NCBI RefSeq assembly: GCF_000092425.1
Contig: NC_014221.1
Location: forward strand, 90,001 to 154,000
DNA length: 64,000 nt
Direction of reading: 5' to 3'
Origin: Truepera radiovictrix DSM 17093
Lineage (GTDB): Bacteria > Deinococcota > Deinococci > Deinococcales > Trueperaceae
Position numbers and translations under genes: made by a program. The notes beneath the pieces were generated by a model. That model saw only the letters and a program-made list of their open reading frames with translations, made no database searches and was not told the origin of the DNA. This document shows, one piece after another, positions 10,675 to 18,990 of this stretch (position 1 is the stretch's first letter; each line of letters begins with the position of its first letter).

Positions 10675-11475
10675 GTGTTAGCCAAACGCATCATCCCCTG
10701 CCTGGACGTGCACAACGGGCGCACGACCCGCGGCCAACAGTTCGGCCGAGCCGAGCACGGTGAGCTAAGAGACGTCGGCGACCCCGTCGCCCTGGCGCTG
10801 CGCTACGACGAGGGGGGCGCCGACGAGCTCGTCTTTTACGACATCACCGCGACCGCGGAGGGGCGGGGCGCGATGCTCGACATCATCACGCAGGTGGCCG
10901 AGCGCTGCTTTATGCCCCTCACCGTCGGCGGAGGGGTGCGGACGCTCGCCGACTTTCGCGCGCTCTTTTTGGCGGGGGCCGACAAGGTCTCCATCAACTC
11001 GGGGGCGGTGGCGAACCCCGAGGTGGTGCGCGCGGCAGCCGAGCACTACGGGTCGCAGGCGGTGGTGTTCTCCATCGACGCCAAAAAGCGCCCGGACGCC
11101 TCCGGTTGGGAGGTCTACGTGGCGGGGGGGCGCAAGGCCACGGGGTTGGACCTGCTCGAGTGGGCCGTGCGGGGTCAGGAGCTCGGGGCGGGGGAGATCG
11201 TCTTAAATAGCATCGACGCTGACGGGATGAAAACGGGGTACGACCTTGAGGCGACCCGCGCCGTGGCGCGCGCCGTGGACATCCCTGTGATCGCCTCGGG
11301 GGGGGCTGGCAACGCCCTTCACATGCGCGACGTACTGCTCTACGGCGAGGCCGACGCGGCCCTGGCGGCGGGCATCTTCCATAGCGGCCAGACGACCGTG
11401 GGCGAGGTCAAGCGCCTCTTGGCCGCGGCGGGCGTGCACGTGAGGCTCGTGCAGCATGCTACACTCGGTTGGTGA
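10675..11475 (+). CDS. hisF: Imidazole glycerol phosphate synthase cyclase subunit
   Basis: HisF closes the imidazole ring in histidine synthesis, using ammonia from HisH and PRFAR as substrate. The start at GTG puts the two catalytic aspartates at the family positions: Asp11 in IIPCLDV and Asp130 in FSIDAKK. It is a full (beta-alpha)8 barrel with both phosphate-binding glycine-rich loops. The 266-aa length is slightly longer than usual (about 253) because the frame runs on at the C-terminus ([11 protein letters not shown]) into the promoter and start of the next gene. No other his gene is nearby. Confidence 0.93.
   Translation: MLAKRIIPCLDVHNGRTTRGQQFGRAEHGELRDVGDPVALALRYDEGGADELVFYDITATAEGRGAMLDIITQVAERCFMPLTVGGGVRTLADFRALFLAGADKVSINSGAVANPEVVRAAAEHYGSQAVVFSIDAKKRPDASGWEVYVAGGRKATGLDLLEWAVRGQELGAGEIVLNSIDADGMKTGYDLEATRAVARAVDIPVIASGGAGNALHMRDVLLYGEADAALAAGIFHSGQTTVGEVKRLLAAAGVHVRLVQHATLGW
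11460..11465 (+). promoter_or_regulatory. -10 element of the toxin-antitoxin operon, inside hisF
   Basis: TACACT sits in the last codons of hisF, 6 bases before the GTG at 11472, suggesting a leaderless start for the antitoxin. Confidence 0.45.
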
Positions 11476-11669
11476 AAGCCTTTGAGGTGCCCGTCAAACT
11501 CTCCGAAGGGAAGCTCGAGCTGCCCGACGAGCTTTTGGGTCTCGCCCAGAACCCCAGCGCGCGCCTGTTGCTCCTCGTCGACGAGGAGGACGATTGGGTA
11601 CGGCTGAGCGAAACCCAGTTCGCCGCGGGCTATACGGACGCAGACAGCATCTACGATACGCTTGAGTAG
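11472..11669 (+). CDS. Putative antitoxin of a PemK/MazF-type pair
   Basis: A 65-aa acidic protein with a short beta-rich N-terminus ([16 protein letters not shown]), reminiscent of AbrB/MazE-like antitoxins, and an acidic C-terminal half ending in [10 protein letters not shown]. It overlaps the end of hisF and its own end overlaps the start of the toxin gene by 8 bases, the usual antitoxin-toxin order. Either TTG 11469 or GTG 11472 could start it; the -10 at 11460 favours GTG. The role is inferred from size and neighbour. Confidence 0.6.
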   Translation: MKAFEVPVKLSEGKLELPDELLGLAQNPSARLLLLVDEEDDWVRLSETQFAAGYTDADSIYDTLE

Positions 11670-11997
11670 CCCCCGCTTCTCTGCGGGTGAGGTCGTCTTG
11701 CTCACCTTCCCCTTTACCGGAGTGCTCGGCGCAAAGCGCCGCCCAGCTCTCGTTCTTTTGGACGCGGGCGACGAGGACATCCTCGTGGCCCGCATCACGA
11801 GCGCTCTTGCACGTAGCGCCTTTGACGTCAAGGTGCAGAACTGGCGGGGTGCAGGGTTGTTGCTCCCTTTGGTGGTCAGGCTCCACAAGCTCGCGACCCT
11901 CGAGAAGCGGCTCGTGGCGCGCATGTTGGGGGCGCTCGGCGCAGAGGACAGGGACGCCGTACGTGGCGTGCTCGCCACCATGTGGACGGCGTTATGA
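11662..11997 (+). CDS. PemK/MazF-family toxin (endoribonuclease)
   Basis: 111-aa protein with the PemK/MazF fold pattern: GEVVLLTFPFTGV at the N-terminus (GD/GE-V-hydrophobic strand), KRRPALVLLDAG and LVARITSA, then LPLVVRLHKLATLEKRLV. The family cleaves mRNA at short sequences when freed from its antitoxin. The start is TTG at 11662 within the antitoxin's last codons. Its stop overlaps the ATG of the next gene (ATGA), so the trans-sulfuration gene may be read through from this promoter. Confidence 0.75.
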   Translation: MSSPRFSAGEVVLLTFPFTGVLGAKRRPALVLLDAGDEDILVARITSALARSAFDVKVQNWRGAGLLLPLVVRLHKLATLEKRLVARMLGALGAEDRDAVRGVLATMWTAL

Positions 11998-13136
11998 ACC
12001 GCGAGCTTCGGCTCGAGACCCTCGCCGTGCACGCGGGCGCCGAACCCGACGCGGCGACCGGCGCGGTCACCCCACCCATTCACCTCTCGACGACCTTCGA
12101 GCGCGACCCCGACGGCTCATACCCCAAGGGCTTCGTCTATAGCCGCACGGACAACCCCAACCGGCGCGCGCTCGAGGCGGCCCTGGCGGCGCTCGAGGGG
12201 GGCGAGGCGGCGGCCTGCTTCGCCTCGGGTTCGGCGGCCGTCGCCAGCGTGTTGCGCACGCTCCGCCCCGGCGACCACGTGCTCGCCCCCGACGACCTCT
12301 ACCACGGCGTCCGCAAGCTGCTCCAACAGGTCTTCGTCCCGTGGGGGCTAGCGGTCAGCTTCGCCGACCTGTCGGACACGGCGGCGGCGGCGCGCGCGCT
12401 GCGGCCCAACACGCGGCTTATCTGGGTCGAGACCCCCTCGAACCCGCTGCTCAAACTCACGGACATCGGGGCGCTCGCGGCGCTCGCGCGTGACGTCGGG
12501 GCGCTCTTGGTGTGCGACGCGACCTGGACGCCGCCACCGGTGACGCGCGCGCTGACGCTGGGCGCCCACCTGGTGGTGCACTCCACGACGAAGTACTTAG
12601 CGGGACACTCGGACGTGCTCGGCGGGGCGGTGGTAGCGGCGCGCGCCGACGGGACCTTCGAGCGGCTGCGCGCGGTGCAGAACCTCGAGGGGGCGGTCCC
12701 GTCGCCCTTCGACTGCTGGCTGGTGCTGCGCAGCCTCCGCACGCTCCCCTACCGGATGCGCGCTCACTGCGACAACGCCGCTAGGGTGGCCGCCTTTTTG
12801 GCGGGGCACGCGCGGGTTGCGAGCGTCCACTACCCCGGCCTCGCCTCGCACCCGGCCCACGCGCTCGCCGCGCGGCAGATGGCCTACCCGGGCGGGATGC
12901 TCTCGTTCCGGGTCCGCGGGGGAGAGGCGGCGGCGATGGCGGTCGCGGCCCGCGTGCGGCTCTTTACCCGCGGCACCAGCTTAGGCGGGGTGGAGAGCCT
13001 CATCGAGCACCGCGCCAGCATCGAGGGGCCGGAGAGCACCACCCCCCGCGACCTCCTGCGCGTCTCCGTGGGGCTCGAGCACCCGGACGACCTGATCGAA
13101 GACCTCGAGCAAGCTATGGCTGAGGACCTCACGTAG
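11994..13136 (+). CDS. Cys/Met trans-sulfuration PLP enzyme (cystathionine synthase/lyase type)
   Basis: 380-aa fold-I PLP enzyme of the Cys/Met metabolism family. It has YSRTDNPNRRALEAALAALEGG near the N-terminus, FASGSAA for cofactor phosphate contact, WVETPSNPLLKLTDI, the DATWTPPP segment and the PLP lysine in HSTTKYLAGHSDVLGG. Members act as cystathionine gamma-synthase, gamma-lyase or beta-lyase; the sequence alone does not separate these. The usual DNTFATP reads DATWTPP, a small active-site change. The ATG overlaps the toxin stop, and the kinase-like gene follows after one base. Confidence 0.9.
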   Translation: MNRELRLETLAVHAGAEPDAATGAVTPPIHLSTTFERDPDGSYPKGFVYSRTDNPNRRALEAALAALEGGEAAACFASGSAAVASVLRTLRPGDHVLAPDDLYHGVRKLLQQVFVPWGLAVSFADLSDTAAAARALRPNTRLIWVETPSNPLLKLTDIGALAALARDVGALLVCDATWTPPPVTRALTLGAHLVVHSTTKYLAGHSDVLGGAVVAARADGTFERLRAVQNLEGAVPSPFDCWLVLRSLRTLPYRMRAHCDNAARVAAFLAGHARVASVHYPGLASHPAHALAARQMAYPGGMLSFRVRGGEAAAMAVAARVRLFTRGTSLGGVESLIEHRASIEGPESTTPRDLLRVSVGLEHPDDLIEDLEQAMAEDLT

Positions 13137-13137
13137 G

Positions 13138-13794
13138 ATGAACCTTCGCCGAGCGCTCCTCGAGGCGGTCGCCGAACGTCTCTTGGCGACCCCTTCGCCC
13201 TTCGTCCTCCGGGTCGCCATCGACGGGGTGGACGGCGCGGGCAAGACGACCTTCGCCGACGAACTCGCGCCCCTTCTCGCCCCAAGCCGAGCGGTCATCC
13301 GCGCCTCCGTGGACGGCTTTCACCATCCGAGAGAGGTGCGCTACCGACGTGGGCGCACCTCGCCGGAGGGGTTCTACCGCGACTCGTACAACTACGGGGC
13401 GCTAAAGCGCTTTTTGCTGGACCCCCTGAGCCCCGGTGGGTCGGGGTACTACCGGACTGCCGTCTACGATGTTGAAGCGGAGCGGCCGGTCGAGGTGCCC
13501 GAGAAGCTCGCGGCGCCCGGTAGCGTGCTGCTGCTCGACGGTATCTTTTTGCACCGCCCCGAACTGCGCGACGCCTGGGACGTGTCGGTGTGGCTCGAGG
13601 TCCCCTTCGAGGTGTCCGTACCCAGAGGCGCTGCTCGCGGGCCCGGCTTCGGCTCCCCCGACCCCCACGCCGAGAGTAACCGCCGCTACATAGAGGGGCA
13701 GAGGCTATACATGTCTGAAGCCGAGCCTCGGCGCCACGCCACGATGGTCGTCAACAACGAGGATGTGAACGCACCCTATGTCGTGGCGCGATGA
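13138..13794 (+). CDS. Uridine-kinase-like P-loop phosphotransferase
   Basis: 218-aa P-loop kinase of the uridine kinase/phosphoribulokinase group. The Walker A motif is GVDGAGKTT at residues 30-38; a DGFHHPR substrate segment and a VLLLDGIFLHRPEL Walker-B-like strand follow. The family phosphorylates nucleosides or related hydroxyl substrates, often uridine; the substrate here is unknown. It begins one base after the trans-sulfuration gene, so they are probably cotranscribed. Confidence 0.8.
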   Translation: MNLRRALLEAVAERLLATPSPFVLRVAIDGVDGAGKTTFADELAPLLAPSRAVIRASVDGFHHPREVRYRRGRTSPEGFYRDSYNYGALKRFLLDPLSPGGSGYYRTAVYDVEAERPVEVPEKLAAPGSVLLLDGIFLHRPELRDAWDVSVWLEVPFEVSVPRGAARGPGFGSPDPHAESNRRYIEGQRLYMSEAEPRRHATMVVNNEDVNAPYVVAR

Positions 13795-13896
13795 GTCGGC
13801 AGTGGCGACGCGCAACGAGCGATGCGTGCAGGGTTTCTACTCACTGCTCGTCGCGCGGAACTCACTGCTAAGATAGGCGAGATTGCGAGGAACACC

Positions 13897-14907
13897 ATGT
13901 CTCAGACCGCTCAGACCGCAGCGCAAGCCAAGACCCAAGGTCCTGTTTCCGACTTTATCCGCCACCACTACCGCCACTTCAACGCCGCCGCGCTCGTCGA
14001 CGCCGCCGACGCCTACACGGCGCACCTCGCCTCGGGGGGCCACATGATGGTGACGCTCGCGGGGGCCATGAGCACCGCCGAGCTGGGGCTCTCGCTCGCG
14101 GAGATGATCCGCGCCGACAAGGTGCACATCATCTCGTGCACCGGCGCGAACCTAGAGGAGGATGTCTTTAACCTCATCGCCCACGACTTTTACGAGCGGG
14201 TGCCCGCGTGGCGCGACCTGAGCGCCGAGGACGAGCAGGCGCTTTTGGAGCGCCACATGAACCGCGTGACCGACACCTGCATCCCCGAAGAGGAGGCGAT
14301 GCGGCGGCTCGAGCGCGCTTTGCTCGACGAGTGGCGGCGCGCGGACGCGGCCGGCGAGCGCCTGTTCCCGCACGAATTTCTCTACCGCCTCATCCGCTCG
14401 GGGGCGCTTAAAGAGCACTATCAGATCGACCCCAAAGACTCGTGGTTGGTGGCCGCCGCCGAAAAAGACCTGCCGATCGTTGTCCCCGGTTGGGAGGACT
14501 CGACGACCGGCAACATGTACGCCGCGCACTGCCTCACCGGCGAGATCACAAACGTCCACACGGTCAAGACCGGCATCGAGTACATGATGGCGCTCGCCGA
14601 GTGGTACACGAAGACCGCGCCGGAGCACTCGGTAGGCTTTTACCAGATCGGCGGCGGCATCGCGGGCGACTTTCCCATCTGTGTGGTGCCGATGCTGCAC
14701 CAGGACCTGCAACGCGAAGGCGTGCCGATGTGGGGCTACTTCTGCCAGATCAGCGACTCGACGACCTCCTACGGGTCGTACTCGGGCGCGGTGCCCAACG
14801 AGAAGATCACCTGGGGCAAGCTCTCGGTCGACACGCCCAAGTTCATCATCGAGTCGGACGCGACCATCGTGGCGCCTTTGATGTTCGCGCTGATCCTCGG
14901 CTGGTGA
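13897..14907 (+). CDS. Deoxyhypusine-synthase-like protein
   Basis: 336-aa NAD-dependent enzyme of the deoxyhypusine synthase family. In eukaryotes and archaea it moves the aminobutyl group of spermidine to eIF5A/aIF5A; bacterial relatives include homospermidine-synthase-type enzymes. Visible features are the GHMMVTLAGAMSTAELG N-terminal NAD region, SCTGANLEEDVFN, the GGGIAGDFPI loop and Lys308 in NEKITWGKLSV, matching the catalytic lysine context (WGK) of the family. Start ATG 13897 follows GCGAGGA. Substrate is not decidable by eye; a polyamine such as agmatine, putrescine or spermidine fits the presence of speA. Confidence 0.85.
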   Translation: MSQTAQTAAQAKTQGPVSDFIRHHYRHFNAAALVDAADAYTAHLASGGHMMVTLAGAMSTAELGLSLAEMIRADKVHIISCTGANLEEDVFNLIAHDFYERVPAWRDLSAEDEQALLERHMNRVTDTCIPEEEAMRRLERALLDEWRRADAAGERLFPHEFLYRLIRSGALKEHYQIDPKDSWLVAAAEKDLPIVVPGWEDSTTGNMYAAHCLTGEITNVHTVKTGIEYMMALAEWYTKTAPEHSVGFYQIGGGIAGDFPICVVPMLHQDLQREGVPMWGYFCQISDSTTSYGSYSGAVPNEKITWGKLSVDTPKFIIESDATIVAPLMFALILGW

Positions 14908-14928
14908 GCCCCCGCGGGGCGGTCCGCG

Positions 14929-15201
14929 CTAACTCAGCTCGACCGCCCCGCCCTCGTCGCCGTCAAACCACGCGAGTTCGACCTCCAAGCTGTGCTCGAC
15001 GCCCCGCGCTCCCTTCTCCTCGTCCTCGACCTGGAGCTCGAGCGTGAGCTGCTGCGGGGGCTCGAGCACGACCTCTTCGCCCCCCGAGCGCAGCGTGATG
15101 CGGCCCTCGTCGAGCTTGTCGGCGAGCTGCCGGAGAAACGCGCTCACCTCGCCGCGGCTTTTACGCTCCTCGCTCTTAAACCGTCTCACTTCCCTTCCCA
15201 T
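14929..15201 (-). CDS. Amphi-Trp domain protein
   Basis: 90-aa soluble protein resembling the amphi-Trp domain family (short proteins with alternating beta strands and a conserved Trp, here ELAWFDGD at the end). A helical N-terminus (RGEVSAFLRQLADKLDEG) precedes the strands ITLRSGGEEVVLEPPQQLTL and LELQVEDE. Function is unknown. ATG is preceded by AAAGGAGGA. It is convergent with the deoxyhypusine-synthase-like gene. Confidence 0.65.
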   Translation of the reverse strand: MGREVRRFKSEERKSRGEVSAFLRQLADKLDEGRITLRSGGEEVVLEPPQQLTLELQVEDEEKGARGVEHSLEVELAWFDGDEGGAVELS

Positions 15202-15332
15202 CGGTCCTCCTTTAGGGCTGCGGCCCTCGCCGCTACGGCCCCCTTTAGGCGTACCACCTGAGTGTGAGCGAACGACGAGCCGCGCGCGGCTCTACAGTGA
15301 GGCGCTGAAGCAGCGGTGATCTACTAAATCTA

Positions 15333-16151
15333 GGTTCTGTTGACGTTTCACCGTAGCCAGATGAGGGTAGAGGCAAAATGGAGGAAACTGAGGTAATTGC
15401 GAGCGAGCTTGTCGAAGCGCGAGAAGCAACGTCTGTAGTGTTTCAGCTTGCCAATGAAACATTCGATGAGGTGGCGTTCTTTGTAAAGCTCCGGGTCATA
15501 CGCGCTGGGGTCTTTGCGATTTGACCTGGGTGGAATAACCGCTTGTGCTCCGTTCTCGGCGATAGTGGTGCGGATGTGTTCGGCGTCGTAGCCTCTGTCG
15601 CCAAGAACGAAGTCGGCTTCGTACCCCGTCAGCAAGGCCTCAGCGTGAGGTGCCTCGTGCGCTTGACCTGCCGTGAGCAAGAGACGCAAAGGATTGCCCA
15701 AAGCATCGACGGTTACGTGAATCTTGCTGCTGAACCCACCTCTGCTGTAACCGAGGGCTTGCGCTTCTTGCCCCCTTTTACTTTGGGTGCGCCCGCAGCA
15801 CAAGCATGTGCGCGAATCACTGAGCTGTCAATCATTACGCTTTCCATATCGGGGTCGGCGGCAAAATGCTCGAACATCTCATGCCAGACTCCCCGCTCGC
15901 TCCAGCGGTCAAAGCGTTTGTAGACGCTGTTCCAACTGCCATACTTCTCTGGCAACAAGCGCCACTGTGCGCCGCTGCGGTCCATCCACATCACAGCCTC
16001 GATAAAGCGTTTGCACTTACGCGCTTTGCCCACATGTACCCGAGGGTGCTCGCGTAGAAACTTGAGGATTTTTCGCCACTGGTCTTGCCTGAGTTCTACC
16101 GTGCTCATACCTATTTCTAGCATCTACGCTCGTTAAAGTGTCAACAGAACC
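15333..16151 (-). mobile_element. IS5-family insertion sequence, complete
   Basis: 819-bp element with inverted ends: GGTTCTGTTGAC at 15333-15344 and its complement at 16140-16151, with partial matching further inward. TA flanks both sides, compatible with a 2-bp target duplication. It carries one frameshifted transposase gene with DDE residues. It sits between the amphi-Trp and TetR genes and interrupts nothing obvious. Confidence 0.9.
15348..16108 (-). CDS. IS5-family transposase, joined by -1 frameshift
   Basis: Two overlapping frames on the minus strand (orfA about 15713-16108 or 16123, orfB to 15348) together give a full DDE transposase. OrfA carries the helix-turn-helix start (ELRQDQWRKILKFLREHP) and the first Asp in MIDSSVIRAH; orfB carries the second Asp in VLGDRGYDAEHIR and the Glu in ECFIGKLKHYRR. 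The switch is explained by the slippery heptamer A_AAA_GGG at 15773-15779: slipping back one base turns KGGKKRKP into KRGQEAQALG, the usual continuation in this family. Both catalytic halves look intact, so the element may be active. Confidence 0.88.
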
Positions 16152-16239
16152 TACTCACAGGACGTGGAAGCGAAGGGCGCGGCACCCTCCGAGCTCGCTA
16201 CGCGTTTGGTACCGGGACATCGGGGCGCTGCGTACCCGA

Positions 16240-16836
16240 TCACCCCTTTGCTTGCAGCGCCGCCTTGGTCGGCCCGACGATAAGCGCGCCAAACACGTCC
16301 CCCATGCGCTCAGGGGGATAGGGCATGTCCCGCTCGAGCCACCACTCGAGTAACGCAACGCAGGCGTGGACGACGTGATGCGCGGCGACCTCCAAGGGCA
16401 CAGCGCTCCCCGGACGGTCGTCGAAGGTCTCGCGAAAGCTTCTCGCGGCGACCTCCAGGGCGCGTTGCAAAGGGCCGTGGTGGCGGGTGCGCAGCAGCAC
16501 CCGGTAGAGCGCGGCGTTGGCGGCGGCGTGCCTAAAGAGCCGCGTGCCCGCCCCCCTGGGGTCGTCGGTGGCCGACAGGGGCCCCAAGAGTTCGGTGAGC
16601 TCCCGCAGCGTCGCCTCCGAAACGGCCTCTAAGAGCGCCTCTTTGCTCGCGTAGTGCCGGAAAAAGGTGGCGTAGCCGACGCCCGCCCGCTCGGCGAGGT
16701 CGCGGACGCTCAGGTGCTCGAAGCCGCGCTCGAGGGTGAGCGCGACGAGCGCCTCCCCTAGGGCGCGGCGCGTGCGGGTGACGCGCAGGTCCTCCCCCGC
16801 GGCGCGCTTAGGCGTCTTTAGCGGCGTCGGCGTCAA
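16240..16836 (-). CDS. TetR-family transcriptional regulator
   Basis: 198-aa repressor-type protein. The N-terminal HTH (about 20-65) reads FEHLSVRDLAERAGVGYATFF followed by RHYASKEALL, typical of TetR. The C-terminal ligand domain is all-helical and diverse. It starts at TTG with GGGAGGTGA upstream. It is divergent from a cytochrome P450 gene, with a palindromic site between them, so it probably represses itself and the P450, released by an unknown ligand. Confidence 0.9.
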   Translation of the reverse strand: MTPTPLKTPKRAAGEDLRVTRTRRALGEALVALTLERGFEHLSVRDLAERAGVGYATFFRHYASKEALLEAVSEATLRELTELLGPLSATDDPRGAGTRLFRHAAANAALYRVLLRTRHHGPLQRALEVAARSFRETFDDRPGSAVPLEVAAHHVVHACVALLEWWLERDMPYPPERMGDVFGALIVGPTKAALQAKG

Positions 16837-16874
16837 CTGTCACCTCCCTCATCGTGGTGGGTGCTCCCCAGGGA

Positions 16875-16895
16875 TATGATACACCGTGTTTCATA
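16875..16895. promoter_or_regulatory. Likely TetR operator
   Basis: A 21-base palindrome, arms TATGATACAC and GTGTTTCATA around a central C, with one mismatched pair. It lies midway between the divergent TetR and P450 starts and covers a possible -10 (TATGAT). Confidence 0.65.
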
Positions 16896-16898
16896 CCG

Positions 16899-16918
16899 CT
16901 CGTCACACCGGTGACGAG
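16899..16918 (+). promoter_or_regulatory. Hairpin / second inverted repeat in the P450 leader
   Basis: CTCGTCAC and GTGACGAG form a perfect 8-bp inverted repeat around ACCG, 19 bases before the P450 ATG. It could be a second operator or a leader hairpin near the ribosome site. Confidence 0.45.
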
Positions 16919-16936
16919 ACGAGGGGTGAAGAGGCC

Positions 16937-18148
16937 ATGACGGATTCGAGAGAAGGCTGTCCCGTTCACGCCGCGCCTCAGAGCGGGCTCAAGGATGTCC
17001 GCAAGGTCGCTCGCCGGTCCGCGCCGGGGGCGCCCGCTATAGAGCGCCGCGGCGAGGTCTGGCACGTCCGCTCATACGCGCACGTCAGGGCGATTTTGCG
17101 CGACGCCGAGGCGACCCGTCAAGCGGGCTTTAACGCCGAGAGCGTCGGGGCCATCCGGATGCGCCAACCCGTGCTCTTTCAAGACGGCCCCGAGCACAAA
17201 CGCTACCGGACCGCCGTGGCGCGCTTTTTCACCCCCAAGACGGTGAGCGAGCGCTACCGCGCGATGATGGAGGCGCTCGCTCGCGAGCTGATCGCTGAGC
17301 TTGTCCAGCGCGGCCGCGCCGAGCTGAGCGCGCTGAGCTTGCGGCTCGCGGTGCAGGTCGCGGCGCAGGTCGTCGGGCTGACGAACTCGAGGGGGATGGA
17401 GGGGCGCTTAGAGGCGTTTTTCCGCCTCCAGCGCTTTGACGGCCTCTCCCGGAGCGCGCGCGTTCTAAGCGGCGCGCGCTCCCAACTCCGGCTGCTGCGC
17501 TTCTACCTCCTCGACGTGCGCCCCGCGATCGCGGCGCGGCGCCGCGCGCCCCAAGAGGACGTCATCAGCCACCTCCTCGAGAAAGGCTACAAGGAGGCCG
17601 AGATCTTGAGCGAGTGCGTCACCTACGCGGCGGCGGGGATGGCGACGACGCGCGAGTTTATCAGCTTAGCGGCGTGGCACCTGCTCGAAGATGGCGAACT
17701 CCGGCGCACCTACGTGGCGGGGGACGCCGCCACGCGGCAGCGCGTGCTGAGCGAGCTCTTGCGGCTCGAGCCCGTCGTCGGGCACCTCTACCGCCGCGCG
17801 GTGCAGGAGATCACGCTGGAAGGCGCGGGCCAGACGGTCCGGATCCCCGCCGGCGCCCTTTTGGACCTCTACGTGCACGCTGCCAACACCGACCCCGAGG
17901 CCGTGGGGAGCGCGCCTTTGGCAGCGTGCCCGGCGCGCGCGCTCGCGCCCGGGGTGCAGCCGGCGGTCATGAGCTTCGGCGACGGCGCGCACCGCTGCCC
18001 GGGGGCCTTTATCGCGCTTCAAGAGAGCGACATCTTTCTGCGGCAGCTCCTGGCGCTCCCCGTGCGCCTCGTGCGCCCCCCCACCCTGCGCTACAACGCG
18101 CTGATCGAGAGCTACGAGGTGCGGGGGCTCGAGGTCGCGCTGGATTAG
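16937..18148 (+). CDS. Cytochrome P450
   Basis: 403-aa soluble bacterial P450, a haem-thiolate monooxygenase. Visible motifs: I-helix segment CVTYAAAGMATTREF, the ExxR pair in ELLRLEPV, and the haem ligand Cys354 in SFGDGAHRCPGAF. The I-helix reads AAAGMATTRE, whereas many P450s have AGxDTT, so the Asp/Glu before Thr is replaced here. Substrate is unknown. ATG 16937 has a GGTGAAGAGG Shine-Dalgarno region. Divergent from the TetR gene and probably under its control; no ferredoxin or reductase gene is adjacent. Confidence 0.9.
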   Translation: MTDSREGCPVHAAPQSGLKDVRKVARRSAPGAPAIERRGEVWHVRSYAHVRAILRDAEATRQAGFNAESVGAIRMRQPVLFQDGPEHKRYRTAVARFFTPKTVSERYRAMMEALARELIAELVQRGRAELSALSLRLAVQVAAQVVGLTNSRGMEGRLEAFFRLQRFDGLSRSARVLSGARSQLRLLRFYLLDVRPAIAARRRAPQEDVISHLLEKGYKEAEILSECVTYAAAGMATTREFISLAAWHLLEDGELRRTYVAGDAATRQRVLSELLRLEPVVGHLYRRAVQEITLEGAGQTVRIPAGALLDLYVHAANTDPEAVGSAPLAACPARALAPGVQPAVMSFGDGAHRCPGAFIALQESDIFLRQLLALPVRLVRPPTLRYNALIESYEVRGLEVALD

Positions 18149-18294
18149 CCCGAACGCGCCTGGCGTGGGGGCGACGGTTTCGCGGAGCGTGGCTGCCGGT
18201 GTCTCCGGAACGTCACGAACGTCACCAAGAACGCTTTCCCACGACGCTCTCTCACGTCGTCGACCCGAGGATAGCTGCCATGAGGAGGACACGC

Positions 18295-18822
18295 ATGCCC
18301 ACCCCACGCGCTAAAGCCGCCCACGCACGAGCCGCCTACACACAAGCCGCCCCCGTACAAGCTGCCCTCATAGGCGTCGCCGCCGGGATGCGCGCCGCCG
18401 TCGCCCCCGCTCTCGTCGCGCACCACGTGAGGCGCTCTCCTCACGCTCCCTTGGGGCGGCTCGGCTGGTTGGGCTCGAGGCGGGCGGCGGGGGCGCTCAC
18501 GCTGGCCGCCGCCGGCGAGCTCGTCGGCGACAAGCTGCCCGCGACGCCCGACCGCACGGACCTCGGACCGCTCGTCGGACGCGCCCTCTCGGGGGCGCTC
18601 TGCGGCGCCGCGCTCTGCCGCGCCGCGGGGGGGCGCGGGGCGCGCGGCGCGCTCGTCGGGGCGGTTTCGGCGCTGGGGGGGGCGTGGGCGTTCTTTCACC
18701 TGCGGCGGGCCCTCACGGCGGCGGGGGTGCCGGACCTCGCCGCGGCGCTCGCCGAAGACGGCCTGGTCTTGGCCCTCGCTGAAGCGGCGCTCGGCGCCCC
18801 CCGCAGCGACCGGGTTGGCTGA
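18295..18822 (+). CDS. DUF4126-like small membrane protein
   Basis: 175-aa hydrophobic protein with an N-terminal Ala-rich stretch and several membrane segments. The block GVAAGMRAAVAPALVAHHV, then GELVGDKLPATPDRTDLGPLVGRALSG matches the pattern of DUF4126-type proteins (glycine-rich repeat with GDKLPxxPxRT). Function is unknown. Start ATG 18295 follows GAGGAGG 6 bases upstream; an in-frame ATG at 18280 overlaps that site. Confidence 0.65.
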   Translation: MPTPRAKAAHARAAYTQAAPVQAALIGVAAGMRAAVAPALVAHHVRRSPHAPLGRLGWLGSRRAAGALTLAAAGELVGDKLPATPDRTDLGPLVGRALSGALCGAALCRAAGGRGARGALVGAVSALGGAWAFFHLRRALTAAGVPDLAAALAEDGLVLALAEAALGAPRSDRVG

Positions 18823-18930
18823 GCCCCGCCGCGGACGGTGTAGCGTCAGGGTCTAAGCGCGTGCGCCGGGCGGTGTGCAGGGGCGCGCCTTACACCGCGC
18901 ACCGCACGCACCCCTCTGCTACCGTTTCCG

Positions 18931-18936
18931 TATACT
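18931..18936 (+). promoter_or_regulatory. -10 element upstream of the pnt operon
   Basis: TATACT 54 bases before the pntAA ATG; no clear -35. A leader with its own AAGGA site follows. Confidence 0.45.
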
Positions 18937-18990
18937 GGGGGTGGTCCCCAACTGTTCGGAAGGCTCGCCGTGATCCCTGAAAGGACCCCT

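Noticed and set aside
15348-15803. Separate short transposase gene, and a broken IS
   Set aside because: The second frame joins the first at a clear A_AAA_GGG slip site, so this is a normal frameshifted gene.
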